A stretch of DNA of 64,000 nt from Microvirga sesbaniae (GCF_025460805.1 NZ_JAMXFJ010000001.1:151849-215848), one strand, 5' to 3'; positions 1-9,252 are shown, counted from the stretch's first letter. Made by a program: numbers and translations. The notes: generated by a model from the letters alone, not told the origin.

Positions 1-660
1 GGTCATCGCCCCCGTGGCGCCGGCATCGAGATCGGCCATGAGGGTGATCGCTTCCTCGCCGTCCCAGGGACCTTCGATGGCGTCTCCTCCGAGGGCGATG
101 AGATCCCGCAGCTTGGATGCGGTGCCGGGCACCTCGATCTTGAAGTAGGAGACGTTCGCGATCTCCTTAGCCATGCGGGCGAGGAAGGGTGCCGACAGGG
201 ACGTGCCCGCCATGGGAGCATCCTGAATCATGATCGGGATGCCGATGGCGTCCGAAACCCTGCGGAAGAACTCGTAGATCCCGGGCTCGGACACCCGCAG
301 GGTCGCGCCGAAGAAAGGCGGCATGATCATCACCATGGCGGCGCCCGCAGCCTCCGCCCGCTGGCAGCGCTCGACGCAGATGTCGGTCGAGAAATGGCTG
401 GTGGTGACGATGACCGGGACGCGGCCGGCGACATGGTCCAGCACCGTCGTCATCACGGTCTCGCGTTCGCTGTCGGTCAGAACGAACTGCTCGGAGAAGT
501 TCGCCAGGATGCAGAGGCCGTCGGAGCCCGCTTCGATCATGAAGTCGATGGCGCGCTTCTGGCCTTCGAGGTCGAGCCTGCCGTCGTCATCGAAGATGGT
601 GGGGGCCACCGGGAATACGCCGCGGTGCGGGCGCGTGGAAGTCTTGCCGGTCGAGGACAT
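1..660 (-). CDS. Dihydrodipicolinate synthase (DHDPS) family aldolase/dehydratase, 3' end cut by window edge
   Basis: Reading leftward from ATG at 660, 220 codons are open to the edge with no stop, so the C-terminus is missing. The protein has the features of the DHDPS/N-acetylneuraminate lyase TIM-barrel family: an early FPVAPTIFDDDG segment, a YxxF-like EFFRRV segment, and SYFKIE near residues 171-176 with Lys174 as the likely Schiff-base lysine. It lies 32 nt downstream of the arabonate dehydratase gene on the same strand, so the two are probably co-transcribed. From that context the likely substrate is L-2-keto-3-deoxyarabonate (dehydratase route to alpha-ketoglutarate semialdehyde, or aldolase route to pyruvate and glycolaldehyde). 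Family membership is clear; the substrate is inferred. Confidence 0.85.
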   Translation of the reverse strand, partial: MSSTGKTSTRPHRGVFPVAPTIFDDDGRLDLEGQKRAIDFMIEAGSDGLCILANFSEQFVLTDSERETVMTTVLDHVAGRVPVIVTTSHFSTDICVERCQRAEAAGAAMVMIMPPFFGATLRVSEPGIYEFFRRVSDAIGIPIMIQDAPMAGTSLSAPFLARMAKEIANVSYFKIEVPGTASKLRDLIALGGDAIEGPWDGEEAITLMADLDAGATGAMT

Positions 661-692
661 GTTTTCTCCCTTCAATGTGGTCGGCGTCGTGT

Positions 693-2426
693 TCAATGGT
701 TGTCGCGGGGAACAGGTGATCCTGTCCGTCCGACGAGAAAGTCCAGATCGACACCTTTGTCGGCCTGCAGAACGTGGTCGATGTAGAGCTTGGCCCAGCC
801 GCGATCCGCATGCGGGGCCGGAGGAACCCAGGCGGCGCGCCGACGCTCCAGCTCCTCGGCCTCGACGTGAAGATGCAGGCTGCGGGCCGCGACATCCAGC
901 GTGATCAGATCGCCGTTCTGCACGAGAGCCAGCGGACCGCCGGCGGCCGCCTCCGGCGCCACGTGCAGCACCACCGTGCCGTAGGCAGTGCCCGACATGC
1001 GCGCGTCCGAGATCCGGATCATGTCTCGGACGCCCTTCTTGAGCAGCTTCTGCGGCAGCGGCATGTTGCCGACCTCGGCCATGCCCGGGTAGCCTTTCGG
1101 TCCGCAGTTCTTGAGCACCATGATGCAGGTCTCGTCGATGTCGAGATCCTCGTCGTCGATGCGGTGGTGCAGATCCTCGATGGTCTCGAACACGACCGCG
1201 CGGCCCGTGTGCTGCATCAGCTCGGGCGAGGCGGCCGACGGCTTGATGACGGCGCCGTTCGGCGCAAGGTTGCCCTTCAGGATGGCGATCCCGGCCTCCG
1301 GCTTGAAGGGTTCCTCGAAGGTGGTGATGACTTCACGGTTCCAGCACGGGGCGTCCTTCACATTCTCCCAGAGCGACTTGCCGTTGACGGTGAGCGCATC
1401 CTTGTGCAGAAGGCCGCGCTCGCCCAGGGTGCGCAGCACCACGGGCAGGCCGCCTGCATAGTAGAAGTCCTCCATGAGGAAGCGGCCGGACGGCATGAGA
1501 TCGACAAGGCAGTGGATCTCGCGGCCGAGCCTGTCGAAATCGTCCAGGGAGAGGTCGATCCCGACCCGTCCCGCGATAGCGAGCAGGTGCACGACCGCGT
1601 TGGTCGAGCCGCCGATGGCCGCGAGGGTGCGGATGGCGTTCTCGAAGGCCTGCCGGGTCATCACCTTCGACAGCACGAGATCCTCGTTCACCATCTCGAC
1701 GATGCGCCGTCCTGCCATGCGGGCGAGATGGTTGCGCCGGGCGTCGGCGGCCGGAATCGCGGCGTTCTCCGGCAGGCCTACGCCGAGGGCCTCGACCATG
1801 GAGGCCATGGTGGAGCCCGTGCCCATGGTCATGCAATGACCGGCCGAGCGGTTCATTCCGCCTTCCGCCTCGTGGAATTCCTGCAGGGTCACCTCGCCGG
1901 CGCGCAGCTGCTCGCTCATGGAGATGATGTTGGTGCCCGAGCCGATGTACTTGCCGCGATAGACGCCACGCAGCTGGGGGCCGCCCGACACGCCGATGGT
2001 GGGCAGATCCGCCGATGCGGCGCCCATCAGCAGGGCAGGGGTGGTCTTGTCGCAGCCCATCAGGAGAACCACGCCATCGAGAGGATGGGCGCGAATCGCC
2101 TCCTCCACGTCCATGGCGGCCAGATTGCGGAACAGCATGGCGGTCGGCCGCATGGTCACCTCGCCGAGCGAGGAGACGGGGAATTCGAGCGGGAAACCGC
2201 CGGCATCCAGCACGCCGTACTTCACATGCTCGGCGATGGTGCGGAAATGCGCGTTGCAGGGGGTGAGCTCGGACCAGGTGTTGCAGATCCCGATGACGGG
2301 CCGGCCTTCGAACTGGTCCTGCGGGAAGCCGCTGTTCTTCAGGAAGGAGCGGTAATAAAATCCCATCTTGTCCTGGCGGCCGAACCAGGCTTGGCTGCGC
2401 AGAGAGCGTTTCTTGTCTTCGGTCAT
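693..2426 (-). CDS. araC: L-arabonate dehydratase (IlvD/Edd family)
   Basis: 577 aa, the usual length for sugar-acid dehydratases of the IlvD/Edd family. These dehydrate an aldonic acid to its 2-keto-3-deoxy form using a [2Fe-2S] cluster and Mg2+. Expected cluster ligands are present: Cys57 (in SELTPCNAH), Cys125 (GCDKTT) and Cys198 (GHCMT). Lys127, the candidate carbamylated Mg ligand, and Ser478 in DARMSG, the catalytic serine, are also there. These positions sit two residues before those recalled for the Rhizobium L-arabinonate dehydratase, which supports that assignment, although xylonate or other pentonates remain possible. It is divergent from the sugar transporter operon and upstream of the DHDPS-family gene. 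The name araC follows the Azospirillum oxidative pathway, not the E. coli regulator. Confidence 0.88.
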   Translation of the reverse strand: MTEDKKRSLRSQAWFGRQDKMGFYYRSFLKNSGFPQDQFEGRPVIGICNTWSELTPCNAHFRTIAEHVKYGVLDAGGFPLEFPVSSLGEVTMRPTAMLFRNLAAMDVEEAIRAHPLDGVVLLMGCDKTTPALLMGAASADLPTIGVSGGPQLRGVYRGKYIGSGTNIISMSEQLRAGEVTLQEFHEAEGGMNRSAGHCMTMGTGSTMASMVEALGVGLPENAAIPAADARRNHLARMAGRRIVEMVNEDLVLSKVMTRQAFENAIRTLAAIGGSTNAVVHLLAIAGRVGIDLSLDDFDRLGREIHCLVDLMPSGRFLMEDFYYAGGLPVVLRTLGERGLLHKDALTVNGKSLWENVKDAPCWNREVITTFEEPFKPEAGIAILKGNLAPNGAVIKPSAASPELMQHTGRAVVFETIEDLHHRIDDEDLDIDETCIMVLKNCGPKGYPGMAEVGNMPLPQKLLKKGVRDMIRISDARMSGTAYGTVVLHVAPEAAAGGPLALVQNGDLITLDVAARSLHLHVEAEELERRRAAWVPPAPHADRGWAKLYIDHVLQADKGVDLDFLVGRTGSPVPRDNH

Positions 2427-2491
2427 GGTCCCGGTGCCTTCGCAACTGTGTAGCGCCCCGCCGCTCGGGGCTCAAAAGAACGCGACTTTGG

Positions 2492-2532
2492 TTGAATAGG
2501 CGCTCAATGTGATTCATATAATAGTACTAATG
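2492..2532 (+). promoter_or_regulatory. Promoter and overlapping GntR-type operator for the ytfQ-like operon
   Basis: A TTGAAT at 2492-2497 and a perfect TATAAT at 2517-2522 (19-nt spacer) precede the substrate-binding protein gene. A 21-bp site at 2512-2532, containing the palindrome TAGTACTA, overlaps the -10 box, as expected for repression. The reverse complement of a site at 7941-7961 matches it at 16 of 21 positions. The FadR-type regulator encoded at 7107-7880 is the obvious candidate ligand. It could also control the divergent arabonate dehydratase gene. The promoter and operator roles are inferred from sequence alone. Confidence 0.55.
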
Positions 2533-2590
2533 GCCAGCTGATAAGGCTGCTAAAGTCGAAGAGCAACGACAAATTTTAGGGAGAAAACTC

Positions 2591-3553
2591 ATGAAGGCCC
2601 GTCATCTTCTGACGACGATCGGCATGGCTGCGCTGATGCTGTCCTCAGGCGCCGCCTATGCCCAGAATAAAATGACCGTCGGATTCTCGCAGGTTGGATC
2701 AGAGTCCGGCTGGCGGGCCGCGGAGACGAAGGTCTCGAAGATCGAGGCCGACAAGCGCGGCGTCGACCTGAAGATCTCCGACGCGCAGCAGAAGCAGGAG
2801 AATCAGATCCGCGCCGTGCGCTCCTTCATCGCGCAGGGCGTGGACGCCATCTTCATCGCTCCCGTCGTGTCGACGGGTTGGGATGCGGTCCTCAAGGAAG
2901 CCAAGGACGCCAAGATCCCGGTCGTTCTGCTCGATCGTTCGATCGACACGAAGGACGAGTCCCTCTACCTGACCGCCGTGACCTCCGACACCGTGTATGA
3001 GGGCAAGGTGGCCGGCGAGTGGCTGGCGAAGGAAACCGGCGGCAAGTGCAACGTGGTCGAGCTTCAGGGCACGGTCGGCTCGAGCCCGGCGATCAATCGC
3101 AAGAAGGGCTTCGATCAGGTCGTCGCCGCCAATCCCGGCATGAAGATCATCCGCACCCAGTCCGGCGACTTCACCCGCACCAAGGGCAAGGAAGTGATGG
3201 AAAGCTTCATCAAGGCGGAGGGTGGCGGCAAGAACATCTGCGCCGTCTACGCACATAACGACGACATGGCGATCGGCGCGATCCAGGCGATCAAGGAAGC
3301 CGGCCTGAAGCCCGGCCGGGACATCAAGATCGTCTCCATCGACGGCGTTCCGGATATCTTCAAGGCGATGTCCGACGGCGAGGCCAATGTCACGGTCGAA
3401 TTGACGCCGAACATGGCCGGCCCTGCGCTCGACGCGCTCATGGCCTTCAAGAAGGACGGTACCGCGCCCAAGAAGTGGATCCAGACCGAGTCCAAGGTCT
3501 TCACGCCTGAGACGGCGAAGGCCGAATACGACAAGCGCAAGGACCTCTACTAG
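2591..3553 (+). CDS. ytfQ: Sugar ABC transporter periplasmic substrate-binding protein, YtfQ-like
   Basis: 320 aa. A signal peptide (basic start, hydrophobic core, AYA-QN cleavage near residue 25) is followed by a periplasmic-binding-protein/LacI fold (Peripla_BP_4). The mature start MTVGFSQVGSESGWR and the AHNDDMAIGAIQAIKEAG and SIDGVPDIF segments are typical of the galactofuranose/arabinofuranose-binding YtfQ branch. ATG at 2591 follows an AGGGAGA ribosome site. First gene of a five-gene operon with an ATPase, two permeases and a GntR regulator. Beside L-arabonate dehydratase, the ligand is probably L-arabinose, galactose or a furanose form; sequence alone does not decide. Confidence 0.88.
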   Translation: MKARHLLTTIGMAALMLSSGAAYAQNKMTVGFSQVGSESGWRAAETKVSKIEADKRGVDLKISDAQQKQENQIRAVRSFIAQGVDAIFIAPVVSTGWDAVLKEAKDAKIPVVLLDRSIDTKDESLYLTAVTSDTVYEGKVAGEWLAKETGGKCNVVELQGTVGSSPAINRKKGFDQVVAANPGMKIIRTQSGDFTRTKGKEVMESFIKAEGGGKNICAVYAHNDDMAIGAIQAIKEAGLKPGRDIKIVSIDGVPDIFKAMSDGEANVTVELTPNMAGPALDALMAFKKDGTAPKKWIQTESKVFTPETAKAEYDKRKDLY

Positions 3554-3569
3554 GATCCTCAAGTGATCG

Positions 3570-3595
3570 GCAGCAGGCGGGCTTTCGCCTGCTGC
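3570..3595 (+). promoter_or_regulatory. Intercistronic hairpin after the binding-protein gene
   Basis: A 10-bp perfect stem (GCAGCAGGCG/CGCCTGCTGC) with a 6-nt loop lies between the binding-protein stop and the ATPase start, with no T-run after it. Such hairpins often stabilise the upstream message or partly end transcription, so that binding protein is made in excess over the membrane components. A similar hairpin sits at the same place in the chvE operon (9253-9278). Confidence 0.55.
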
Positions 3596-3630
3596 TTCGC
3601 CCGCGGGCCGGTGAGGACGGGATTCCACCA

Positions 3631-5130
3631 TTGACAGAACAGCCTCAGCTTCTCGAGATCCGAGGTCTCACGAAGGGCTTCCCGGGCGTTCAGGCGCTCG
3701 ACCATGTGGATTTTACGCTGCAGGCCGGGGAGATCCACGGCCTTCTGGGGGAAAACGGCGCCGGCAAGTCGACCCTGATCAAGGTGCTGACCGGCGTCTT
3801 CAAGCGCGATGCCGGCACCATCCGGCTCGACGGGCAGGAGATCGAGGCGCGCGATCCCGCGGACGCGCTCTCGCTCGGCATCGGAACCGTCTACCAGGAG
3901 GTCAACCTTCTTCCGAACCTGTCGGTCGCGGAAAACCTCTTCATCGGCCGTCAGCCTCACCGATTCGGCTTGGTGCGCACGGGCGAGATGCGCCGTCGCT
4001 CCGAAGAGCTTCTGGCAGGCTATGGCCTCGACATCGATGTCGCCAACCCATTGGCCGCCTATTCGGTGGCAGTCCAGCAGATCGTCGCAATCGCCCGTGC
4101 GGTCGATCTCTCGGCCAAGGTGCTGATCCTCGACGAGCCGACGGCGAGCCTCGATACGCACGAGGTCGAAACTCTTTTCAAGATTCTGCGGGACCTCAGG
4201 AGCCGCGGCATCGGGATCGTGTTCGTCACGCACTTCCTCGACCAGGTCTATGCCGTCTGCGACCGGATCACGGTGCTGCGGAACGGTCGTCTCGTGGGGT
4301 CTCGTCCCATCGCCGAACTGCCGCGCATCGAGCTGGTCTCGATGATGCTCGGCCGGGAGCTGGCCGCCGAGGCACTCCACCGCAACCAGCGCAGGGAGGT
4401 GACGGGAGAGCCGCTCGTGGCGTTCATGGATTACGGCAAACGCCGTCTCATGGAACCCTTCGATCTGGCGGTTCGCCCCGGCGAGGTTGTGGGACTTGCG
4501 GGCCTGCTCGGCTCCGGACGGACGGAAACGGCCAAGCTGGTTTTCGGCATCGAGCGCGCCGACAGCGGTCAGGCTTTCGTCGGCGGTAAGCCTGTGCGCA
4601 TCGCCACGCCGCGGGATGCCGCCCGCCTGCGCTTCGGCTTCACTCCCGAGGATCGAAAGACCGAGGGCATCGTGGCGGAACTGTCCGTTCGCGAGAACAT
4701 CATCCTGGCGCTGCAGGCGCAACGCGGCTGGCTGCGTCTGATCCCGAGACGCCGGCAGGAGGAGATCGCCGACCGGTTCATCAAGCTCCTCGACATCCGG
4801 ACCCCGGATGCGGAGAAGCCCATCGGGCTTCTCTCGGGCGGCAACCAGCAGAAGGCGCTGCTCGCCCGATGGCTCGCCACCGAGCCGCGCTTCCTCATTC
4901 TCGACGAGCCGACGCGCGGCATCGATGTGGGCGCCCATGCGGAGATCATCCGCCTGATCGAGCGCCTGTGCGAAGACGGACTCGCCCTTCTCGTCATCTC
5001 CTCGGAACTGGAGGAGATCGCCTCCTACAGCGACCGGGTCGTCGTCCTGCGCGATCGGCGGCATGTGCGCGAACTCACCGGATCCGACGTCAGCGCCAAC
5101 ACCATCATGACAACCATCGCGGGCCATTGA
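3631..5130 (+). CDS. ytfR: Sugar ABC transporter ATP-binding protein, YtfR-like (two ATPase domains)
   Basis: 499 aa with two nucleotide-binding domains in tandem, as in RbsA/MglA/YtfR proteins. The first has Walker [10 protein letters not shown] near residues 39-47 and Walker [13 protein letters not shown]. The second has the degenerate P-loop GLLGSGRTE, the signature [16 protein letters not shown] and [14 protein letters not shown]. It energises uptake through the two following permeases. The start is TTG at 3631; the next in-frame residues TEQPQLLEIRGLTKGFPGV match the usual N-terminus, so a later start would delete conserved sequence. The stop at 5128-5130 directly abuts the ATG of the next gene, indicating translational coupling. 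Confidence 0.92.
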   Translation: MTEQPQLLEIRGLTKGFPGVQALDHVDFTLQAGEIHGLLGENGAGKSTLIKVLTGVFKRDAGTIRLDGQEIEARDPADALSLGIGTVYQEVNLLPNLSVAENLFIGRQPHRFGLVRTGEMRRRSEELLAGYGLDIDVANPLAAYSVAVQQIVAIARAVDLSAKVLILDEPTASLDTHEVETLFKILRDLRSRGIGIVFVTHFLDQVYAVCDRITVLRNGRLVGSRPIAELPRIELVSMMLGRELAAEALHRNQRREVTGEPLVAFMDYGKRRLMEPFDLAVRPGEVVGLAGLLGSGRTETAKLVFGIERADSGQAFVGGKPVRIATPRDAARLRFGFTPEDRKTEGIVAELSVRENIILALQAQRGWLRLIPRRRQEEIADRFIKLLDIRTPDAEKPIGLLSGGNQQKALLARWLATEPRFLILDEPTRGIDVGAHAEIIRLIERLCEDGLALLVISSELEEIASYSDRVVVLRDRRHVRELTGSDVSANTIMTTIAGH

Positions 5131-6135
5131 ATGAGCGGCATGATTCAGGCCAGTGCTCCTCGCACGCTTCCCAAGGGGCTTCCGCAGGTCGCGGCGCTTC
5201 TCATCGTCTTTCTGGTCAACTGGCTCGTCTTCCGCGACTTCTTCGCCCTGCGCCTTCAGGACGGCCGGCTCTTCGGCAGCCTCGTCGACGTTCTGAACCG
5301 CGGCGCGCCGGTGGCCATTCTGGCTCTCGGCATGACCCTCGTCATCGCGACGCGGGGAATCGATCTCTCCGTCGGGGCCGTCATGGCCATCGCGGGTGCG
5401 ACCGCCGCAACCTTGACCGCACAGGGCTATCCGCTGCCCGCTGCTCTCGCGGCCGCGGCCGGCATCGGCCTGGCCTGCGGCCTCTGGAACGGCTTCCTCG
5501 TCGCGGTGCTCGAAATTCAGCCCTTCGTCGCGACCCTGATCCTGATGGTGGCCGGGCGCGGTTTCGCGCAGCTGATCACCGAGGGACAGATCATCACCTT
5601 CGTGAGCGAGGGATTCGCGGCCATCGGCGGCGGGGCCTTCCTGATGCTGCCGATGCCCGTCGTGATCGCCATCGTGATGCTGATCATCACGCATGTCATG
5701 GTCCGCTACACGGCCCTCGGACTCTTCATCGAGTCGATCGGCGCCAATGTGCGCTCGAGCGCCTATGCGGGGATCGGCACCAAGGTCGTCACCATCGCGG
5801 TCTACATGTGGTGCAGCCTGTGCGCGGCCATCGCCGGGCTGATCGTGACGGCGGATATCCGCGGGGCGGATGCCAACAATGCCGGGCTCTGGCTCGAGCT
5901 CGACGCCATCCTGGCCGTGGTGATCGGCGGCACGTCCCTGTTCGGCGGGCGTTTCAGTCTCGGTCTCTCCGTCATCGGTGCCCTGATCATCCAGGCCATG
6001 AACACGGGCATCCTGCTGAGCGGCTATCCGCCGGAATACAACCTCATCGTGAAAGCCATCGTGGTGCTCGCCGTTCTTCTCGCCCAGTCGCCGGTCCTGT
6101 CCGCCGTCCGTTCCGTGTGGAAGGCCAGGACATGA
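5131..6135 (+). CDS. ytfT: Sugar ABC transporter permease, YtfT-like
   Basis: 334 aa, strongly hydrophobic, BPD_transp_2 (RbsC/XylH/MglC) family. Recognisable segments are ALGMTLVIATRGIDLSVGAV (the conserved GxDLSVG motif) and AILAVVIGGTSLFGGRFSLG. It starts immediately after the ATPase stop codon and its own stop overlaps the next permease start by 4 nt (ATGA). It probably forms a heterodimeric channel with the next gene product, as YtfT and YjfF do. Confidence 0.92.
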   Translation: MSGMIQASAPRTLPKGLPQVAALLIVFLVNWLVFRDFFALRLQDGRLFGSLVDVLNRGAPVAILALGMTLVIATRGIDLSVGAVMAIAGATAATLTAQGYPLPAALAAAAGIGLACGLWNGFLVAVLEIQPFVATLILMVAGRGFAQLITEGQIITFVSEGFAAIGGGAFLMLPMPVVIAIVMLIITHVMVRYTALGLFIESIGANVRSSAYAGIGTKVVTIAVYMWCSLCAAIAGLIVTADIRGADANNAGLWLELDAILAVVIGGTSLFGGRFSLGLSVIGALIIQAMNTGILLSGYPPEYNLIVKAIVVLAVLLAQSPVLSAVRSVWKART

Positions 6136-7091
6136 TCAGGCGTCATCTTCCCGTCCTCGTGACGCTCGCCGTGTTCATCGTCGGCTACCTGATCTGCCTC
6201 GCGCAGTTTCCGAGCTTCGCCTCGACCCGGGTCATCGGCAATCTCCTGACCGACAATGCCTTCCTGGGCATCGTGGCGGTCGGCATGACCTTCGTCATCC
6301 TGTCCGGCGGCATCGACCTTTCGGTCGGTTCGGTCATCGCCTTCACGGGCGTGTTCCTCGCCGTGACCATCGAGAAATATGGTCTCAATCCTTACCTGGC
6401 CTTCGTGCTCATCCTCGGGATCTCGGCCCTGTTCGGGGCCGCCATGGGGTTCCTGATCCATACATTCCAGATTCCGGCCTTCATCGTCACGCTCGCCGGC
6501 ATGTTCCTGGCACGCGGCCTGTGCTTCGTCCTGACGACGGATTCGATCCCGATCAACGCGCCCGCCTATGGTCAGATCACGGATATCGCCTTCGGGCTCC
6601 CGGGCGGGGGAAGGCTCACCTTCATCGCCATGATCATGCTGGTCACATTCGGGGCCGGCATCGTTCTGGCGCATTACACGCGCTTCGGCGCCAATGTCTA
6701 TGCGCTCGGCGGCAACAGGACGTCGGCCCAGCTGATGGGCGTGCCCGTGGGGAGGACGACCATCCGCATCTACATGCTGTCGAGTTTTCTCGCGGCCTTG
6801 GCCGGGATCGTGTTTTCCTTCTATACGTCTGCCGGCTACTCGCTGGCGGCGACGGGAGTCGAACTCGATACGATCGCGGCGGTCGTCATCGGCGGTACCC
6901 TGCTCACGGGGGGCTACGGGACGATCATCGGCACGCTCGTGGGCGTGCTGATCCAGGGATTGATCCAGACCTACATCACGTTCGAGGGGACCTTGAGTTC
7001 GTGGTGGACCAAGATCGCCATCGGGGCCCTGCTGTTCGCATTCATCGTGCTCCAGCGGGGGCTGTCGGCGGCATCGCTTCGAACACGGTAG
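6132..7091 (+). CDS. yjfF: Sugar ABC transporter permease, YjfF-like
   Basis: 319 aa inner-membrane permease of the same family, with VGMTFVILSGGIDLSVGSVI near residues 52-71 and AAVVIGGTLLTGGYGTIIGT toward the C-terminus. ATG at 6132 lies inside the stop region of the preceding permease (4-nt overlap). The same reading frame stays open far upstream, but that stretch only shadows the two previous genes. The IDLSVGS and GGNRTSAQL motifs match the YjfF branch, which works with YtfT as two different permease subunits. Confidence 0.92.
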   Translation: MIRRHLPVLVTLAVFIVGYLICLAQFPSFASTRVIGNLLTDNAFLGIVAVGMTFVILSGGIDLSVGSVIAFTGVFLAVTIEKYGLNPYLAFVLILGISALFGAAMGFLIHTFQIPAFIVTLAGMFLARGLCFVLTTDSIPINAPAYGQITDIAFGLPGGGRLTFIAMIMLVTFGAGIVLAHYTRFGANVYALGGNRTSAQLMGVPVGRTTIRIYMLSSFLAALAGIVFSFYTSAGYSLAATGVELDTIAAVVIGGTLLTGGYGTIIGTLVGVLIQGLIQTYITFEGTLSSWWTKIAIGALLFAFIVLQRGLSAASLRTR

Positions 7092-7106
7092 AGCAAAAGG
7101 AGACGG

Positions 7107-7880
7107 GTGTTGCTGAACGATATCCAGAGGCCTTCGAGAGCGCGATCCGCCCATGATCTCGTTGCCCATGGGATCGGCCAGAACATCATGCAGGGGCGCT
7201 TCCCGATCGGCAGCACCCTGCCCGGGGATGCGGAGCTGATGGAGCTCTTCGGCGTCTCGCGGACGGCCCTCCGGGAGGCGATGAAGACCTTGGCGGCGAA
7301 AGGCTTGATCGAGTCGAAAACCAAGGTCGGGACGAAGGTTCTCGATCGCAACAACTGGAACATGTTCGATGCCGACATCATCGAATGGCATCTCGAGATG
7401 GGCGTCGATGCCCGCTTCCTCGGATGGCTCTTCGAGATCCGGCAGATGCTCGAGCCCCTGGCCTGCGCCACTGCCGCCGTGCGGCGCACGCCCGACCAGC
7501 TCAAGGAGATGCATCGGGCCCTCCAGGCCATGTACCAGTGCGAGAGCAGCCGTCAGGGCTTCACCAAGGCGGACCTCGCCTTCCATCAGGCCATTCTGGA
7601 AGCTTCGGGCAATCCCTTCCTGCAATCGATCGGATCGGTCATCGGCGCGGCGCTCGCGACCTCGTTCACGATCAGCTCCCCGGTATCCAGCGACGACCGC
7701 TTCCGCGAGGTGATGCGGCAGCATCAGGCCGTATACGATGGGATCGAACAATCCGATCCCGCGGCAGCCAGCGACGCCATGTCCGACCTGATCCTGCAGG
7801 CGGCGCAGCGGGTCCGGATCAAGCATGAGGAAAGCTCGCTGGCGAATGTCCAGATCCACGCCTTCTCCGGAGTGGACTGA
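7107..7880 (+). CDS. GntR/FadR-family transcriptional regulator
   Basis: 257 aa. The N-terminal winged helix-turn-helix includes the hallmark segment LPGDAELMELFGVSRTALRE near residues 35-55 followed by AAKGLIESKTKVGTKV. The rest is an all-helical FCD effector domain with candidate metal-ligand histidines (LAFHQAILEASGNPF and the later MRQHQAVYDG). It starts at GTG 7107, 15 nt after the second permease, so it is the last gene of the transporter operon. Its ligand is probably a sugar acid such as arabonate or a keto-deoxy acid, as common in this subfamily. Candidate operators are 2512-2532 and 7941-7961. Confidence 0.88.
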   Translation: MLLNDIQRPSRARSAHDLVAHGIGQNIMQGRFPIGSTLPGDAELMELFGVSRTALREAMKTLAAKGLIESKTKVGTKVLDRNNWNMFDADIIEWHLEMGVDARFLGWLFEIRQMLEPLACATAAVRRTPDQLKEMHRALQAMYQCESSRQGFTKADLAFHQAILEASGNPFLQSIGSVIGAALATSFTISSPVSSDDRFREVMRQHQAVYDGIEQSDPAAASDAMSDLILQAAQRVRIKHEESSLANVQIHAFSGVD

Positions 7881-7940
7881 GCCGTCCGGCTGGACCGCAG
7901 TTCAGGGGCGATCCGCGCCCGGGGAGGTCCTTGCTGCGTG

Positions 7941-7961
7941 GATTAGTATTATAGTATGATT
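7941..7961 (+). promoter_or_regulatory. Candidate GntR-type operator upstream of chvE
   Basis: AT-rich 21-bp imperfect palindrome in otherwise GC-rich DNA, 60 nt after the regulator stop and 210 nt before the chvE start. Its reverse complement matches 16 of 21 positions of the site at 2512-2532 that overlaps the ytfQ promoter. The 7962-8170 leader holds no gene that I can support. Confidence 0.5.
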
Positions 7962-8170
7962 TATAGCCGGGAGGGAGCGGACTAACACTCCGCCGGCAAA
8001 GTGGAGGGGAGGGCTGTTCCAAGGGGCGGCTCTGCCTTTATCATGGGACGAAAAGGGCGGCATGGATGCCTCGCGTGCGGGAGGCCGACCGGGAGCCCGG
8101 AACGAAGAATGCTGAATATGCACCGGGCGAAAGAATGTCGTTCCGGGCATGGACGAGAGGGAGAACGACC

Positions 8171-9235
8171 TTGAAGACATTCACCACCACATTGGCGGCC
8201 GTGGCTCTTGGAGCCTTCGGCCTGCTTGGCGCCGCCCAGGCGCAGGATAAGGGCACGGTCGGCGTGGCCATGCCGACGAAGTCGTCCGCGCGCTGGATCG
8301 ACGACGGCAACAACATGGTCAAGGTGCTCAAAGAAAAGGGCTACAACGTCGACCTGCAATACGCCGAAGACGACATCCCGAACCAGCTCTCGCAGATCGA
8401 GAACATGATCACCAAAGGCGCCAAGGTGCTGGTGATCGCGGCCATCGACGGCACGACCCTGTCCGACGCGCTGCAGCAGGCCGCCGACAAGGGCATCAAG
8501 GTCATCGCCTATGACCGCCTGATCCGTAACTCGAAGAACGTGGACTACTACGCCACCTTCGACAACTTCCAGGTCGGCGTTCTCCAGGGCGGCTACATCG
8601 AGAAGGCGCTCGGCCTGAAGGAGGGCAAGGGCCCGTTCAACATCGAGCTGTTCGGCGGCTCGCCGGACGACAACAACGCCTACTTCTTCTACAACGGCGC
8701 CATGTCCGTTCTCGACCCCTACATCAAGAGCGGCAAGCTCAAGGTGGTCAGCGGTCAGACCGGCATGGACAAGGTATCGACCCTGCGCTGGGACGGCGCG
8801 GTCGCCCAGGCCCGCATGGACAACCTCCTGTCCGCCTTCTACACCGACAAGCGCGTCGATGCGGTTCTCTCTCCCTATGACGGTCTGAGCATCGGCATCA
8901 TCTCGTCGCTCAAGGGTGTGGGCTACGGCACGCCCAAGCAACCGATGCCGGTCATCACCGGCCAGGATGCCGAGGTCCCCTCGATCAAGTCGATCCTTGC
9001 CAAGGAGCAGACCTCGACGGTGTTCAAGGACACCCGCGAGCTTGCCAAGGTCACGGTCAACATGGTCGATGCCGTGCTCTCCGGAAAGCAGCCGGAGGTC
9101 AACGACACGAAGACCTACGAGAACGGCGTGAAGGTGGTTCCGTCCTACCTGCTGAAGCCGGTCAGCGTCGACGCCTCGAACTGGAAGGAAGTTCTGGTCG
9201 GCAGCGGCTACTACAAGGAAGACCAGTTCAAGTAA
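8171..9235 (+). CDS. chvE: Multiple-monosaccharide ABC transporter substrate-binding protein ChvE
   Basis: 354 aa from TTG at 8171, with GAGGGAGAA just upstream; this gives a normal signal peptide ending AQA-QDKG. The longer reading frame from 8066 would bury that signal peptide. The mature protein closely follows Agrobacterium ChvE as I recall it: [64 protein letters not shown], and the C-terminus GYYKEDQFK. ChvE binds arabinose, galactose, glucose, xylose and others, and in Agrobacterium also feeds virulence and chemotaxis signalling. Here it most likely serves uptake with the two following genes. Confidence 0.93.
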   Translation: MKTFTTTLAAVALGAFGLLGAAQAQDKGTVGVAMPTKSSARWIDDGNNMVKVLKEKGYNVDLQYAEDDIPNQLSQIENMITKGAKVLVIAAIDGTTLSDALQQAADKGIKVIAYDRLIRNSKNVDYYATFDNFQVGVLQGGYIEKALGLKEGKGPFNIELFGGSPDDNNAYFFYNGAMSVLDPYIKSGKLKVVSGQTGMDKVSTLRWDGAVAQARMDNLLSAFYTDKRVDAVLSPYDGLSIGIISSLKGVGYGTPKQPMPVITGQDAEVPSIKSILAKEQTSTVFKDTRELAKVTVNMVDAVLSGKQPEVNDTKTYENGVKVVPSYLLKPVSVDASNWKEVLVGSGYYKEDQFK

Positions 9236-9252
9236 TTGGTCCGACGAAGAAC

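Noticed and set aside
3559..5694. A 711-aa open frame on the minus strand across the ytfR/ytfT genes, and similar long antisense frames at 16187-18199, 19112-21073 and 52960-55116
   Set aside because: High-GC genes leave long open antisense frames. These lack family motifs, are His/Arg/Asp-rich, and lie opposite clear genes.
4869..6131. Upstream extension of the YjfF frame (740 aa)
   Set aside because: The segment before 6132 overlaps two clear genes and is Arg/His-rich; the membrane protein starts at ATG 6132.
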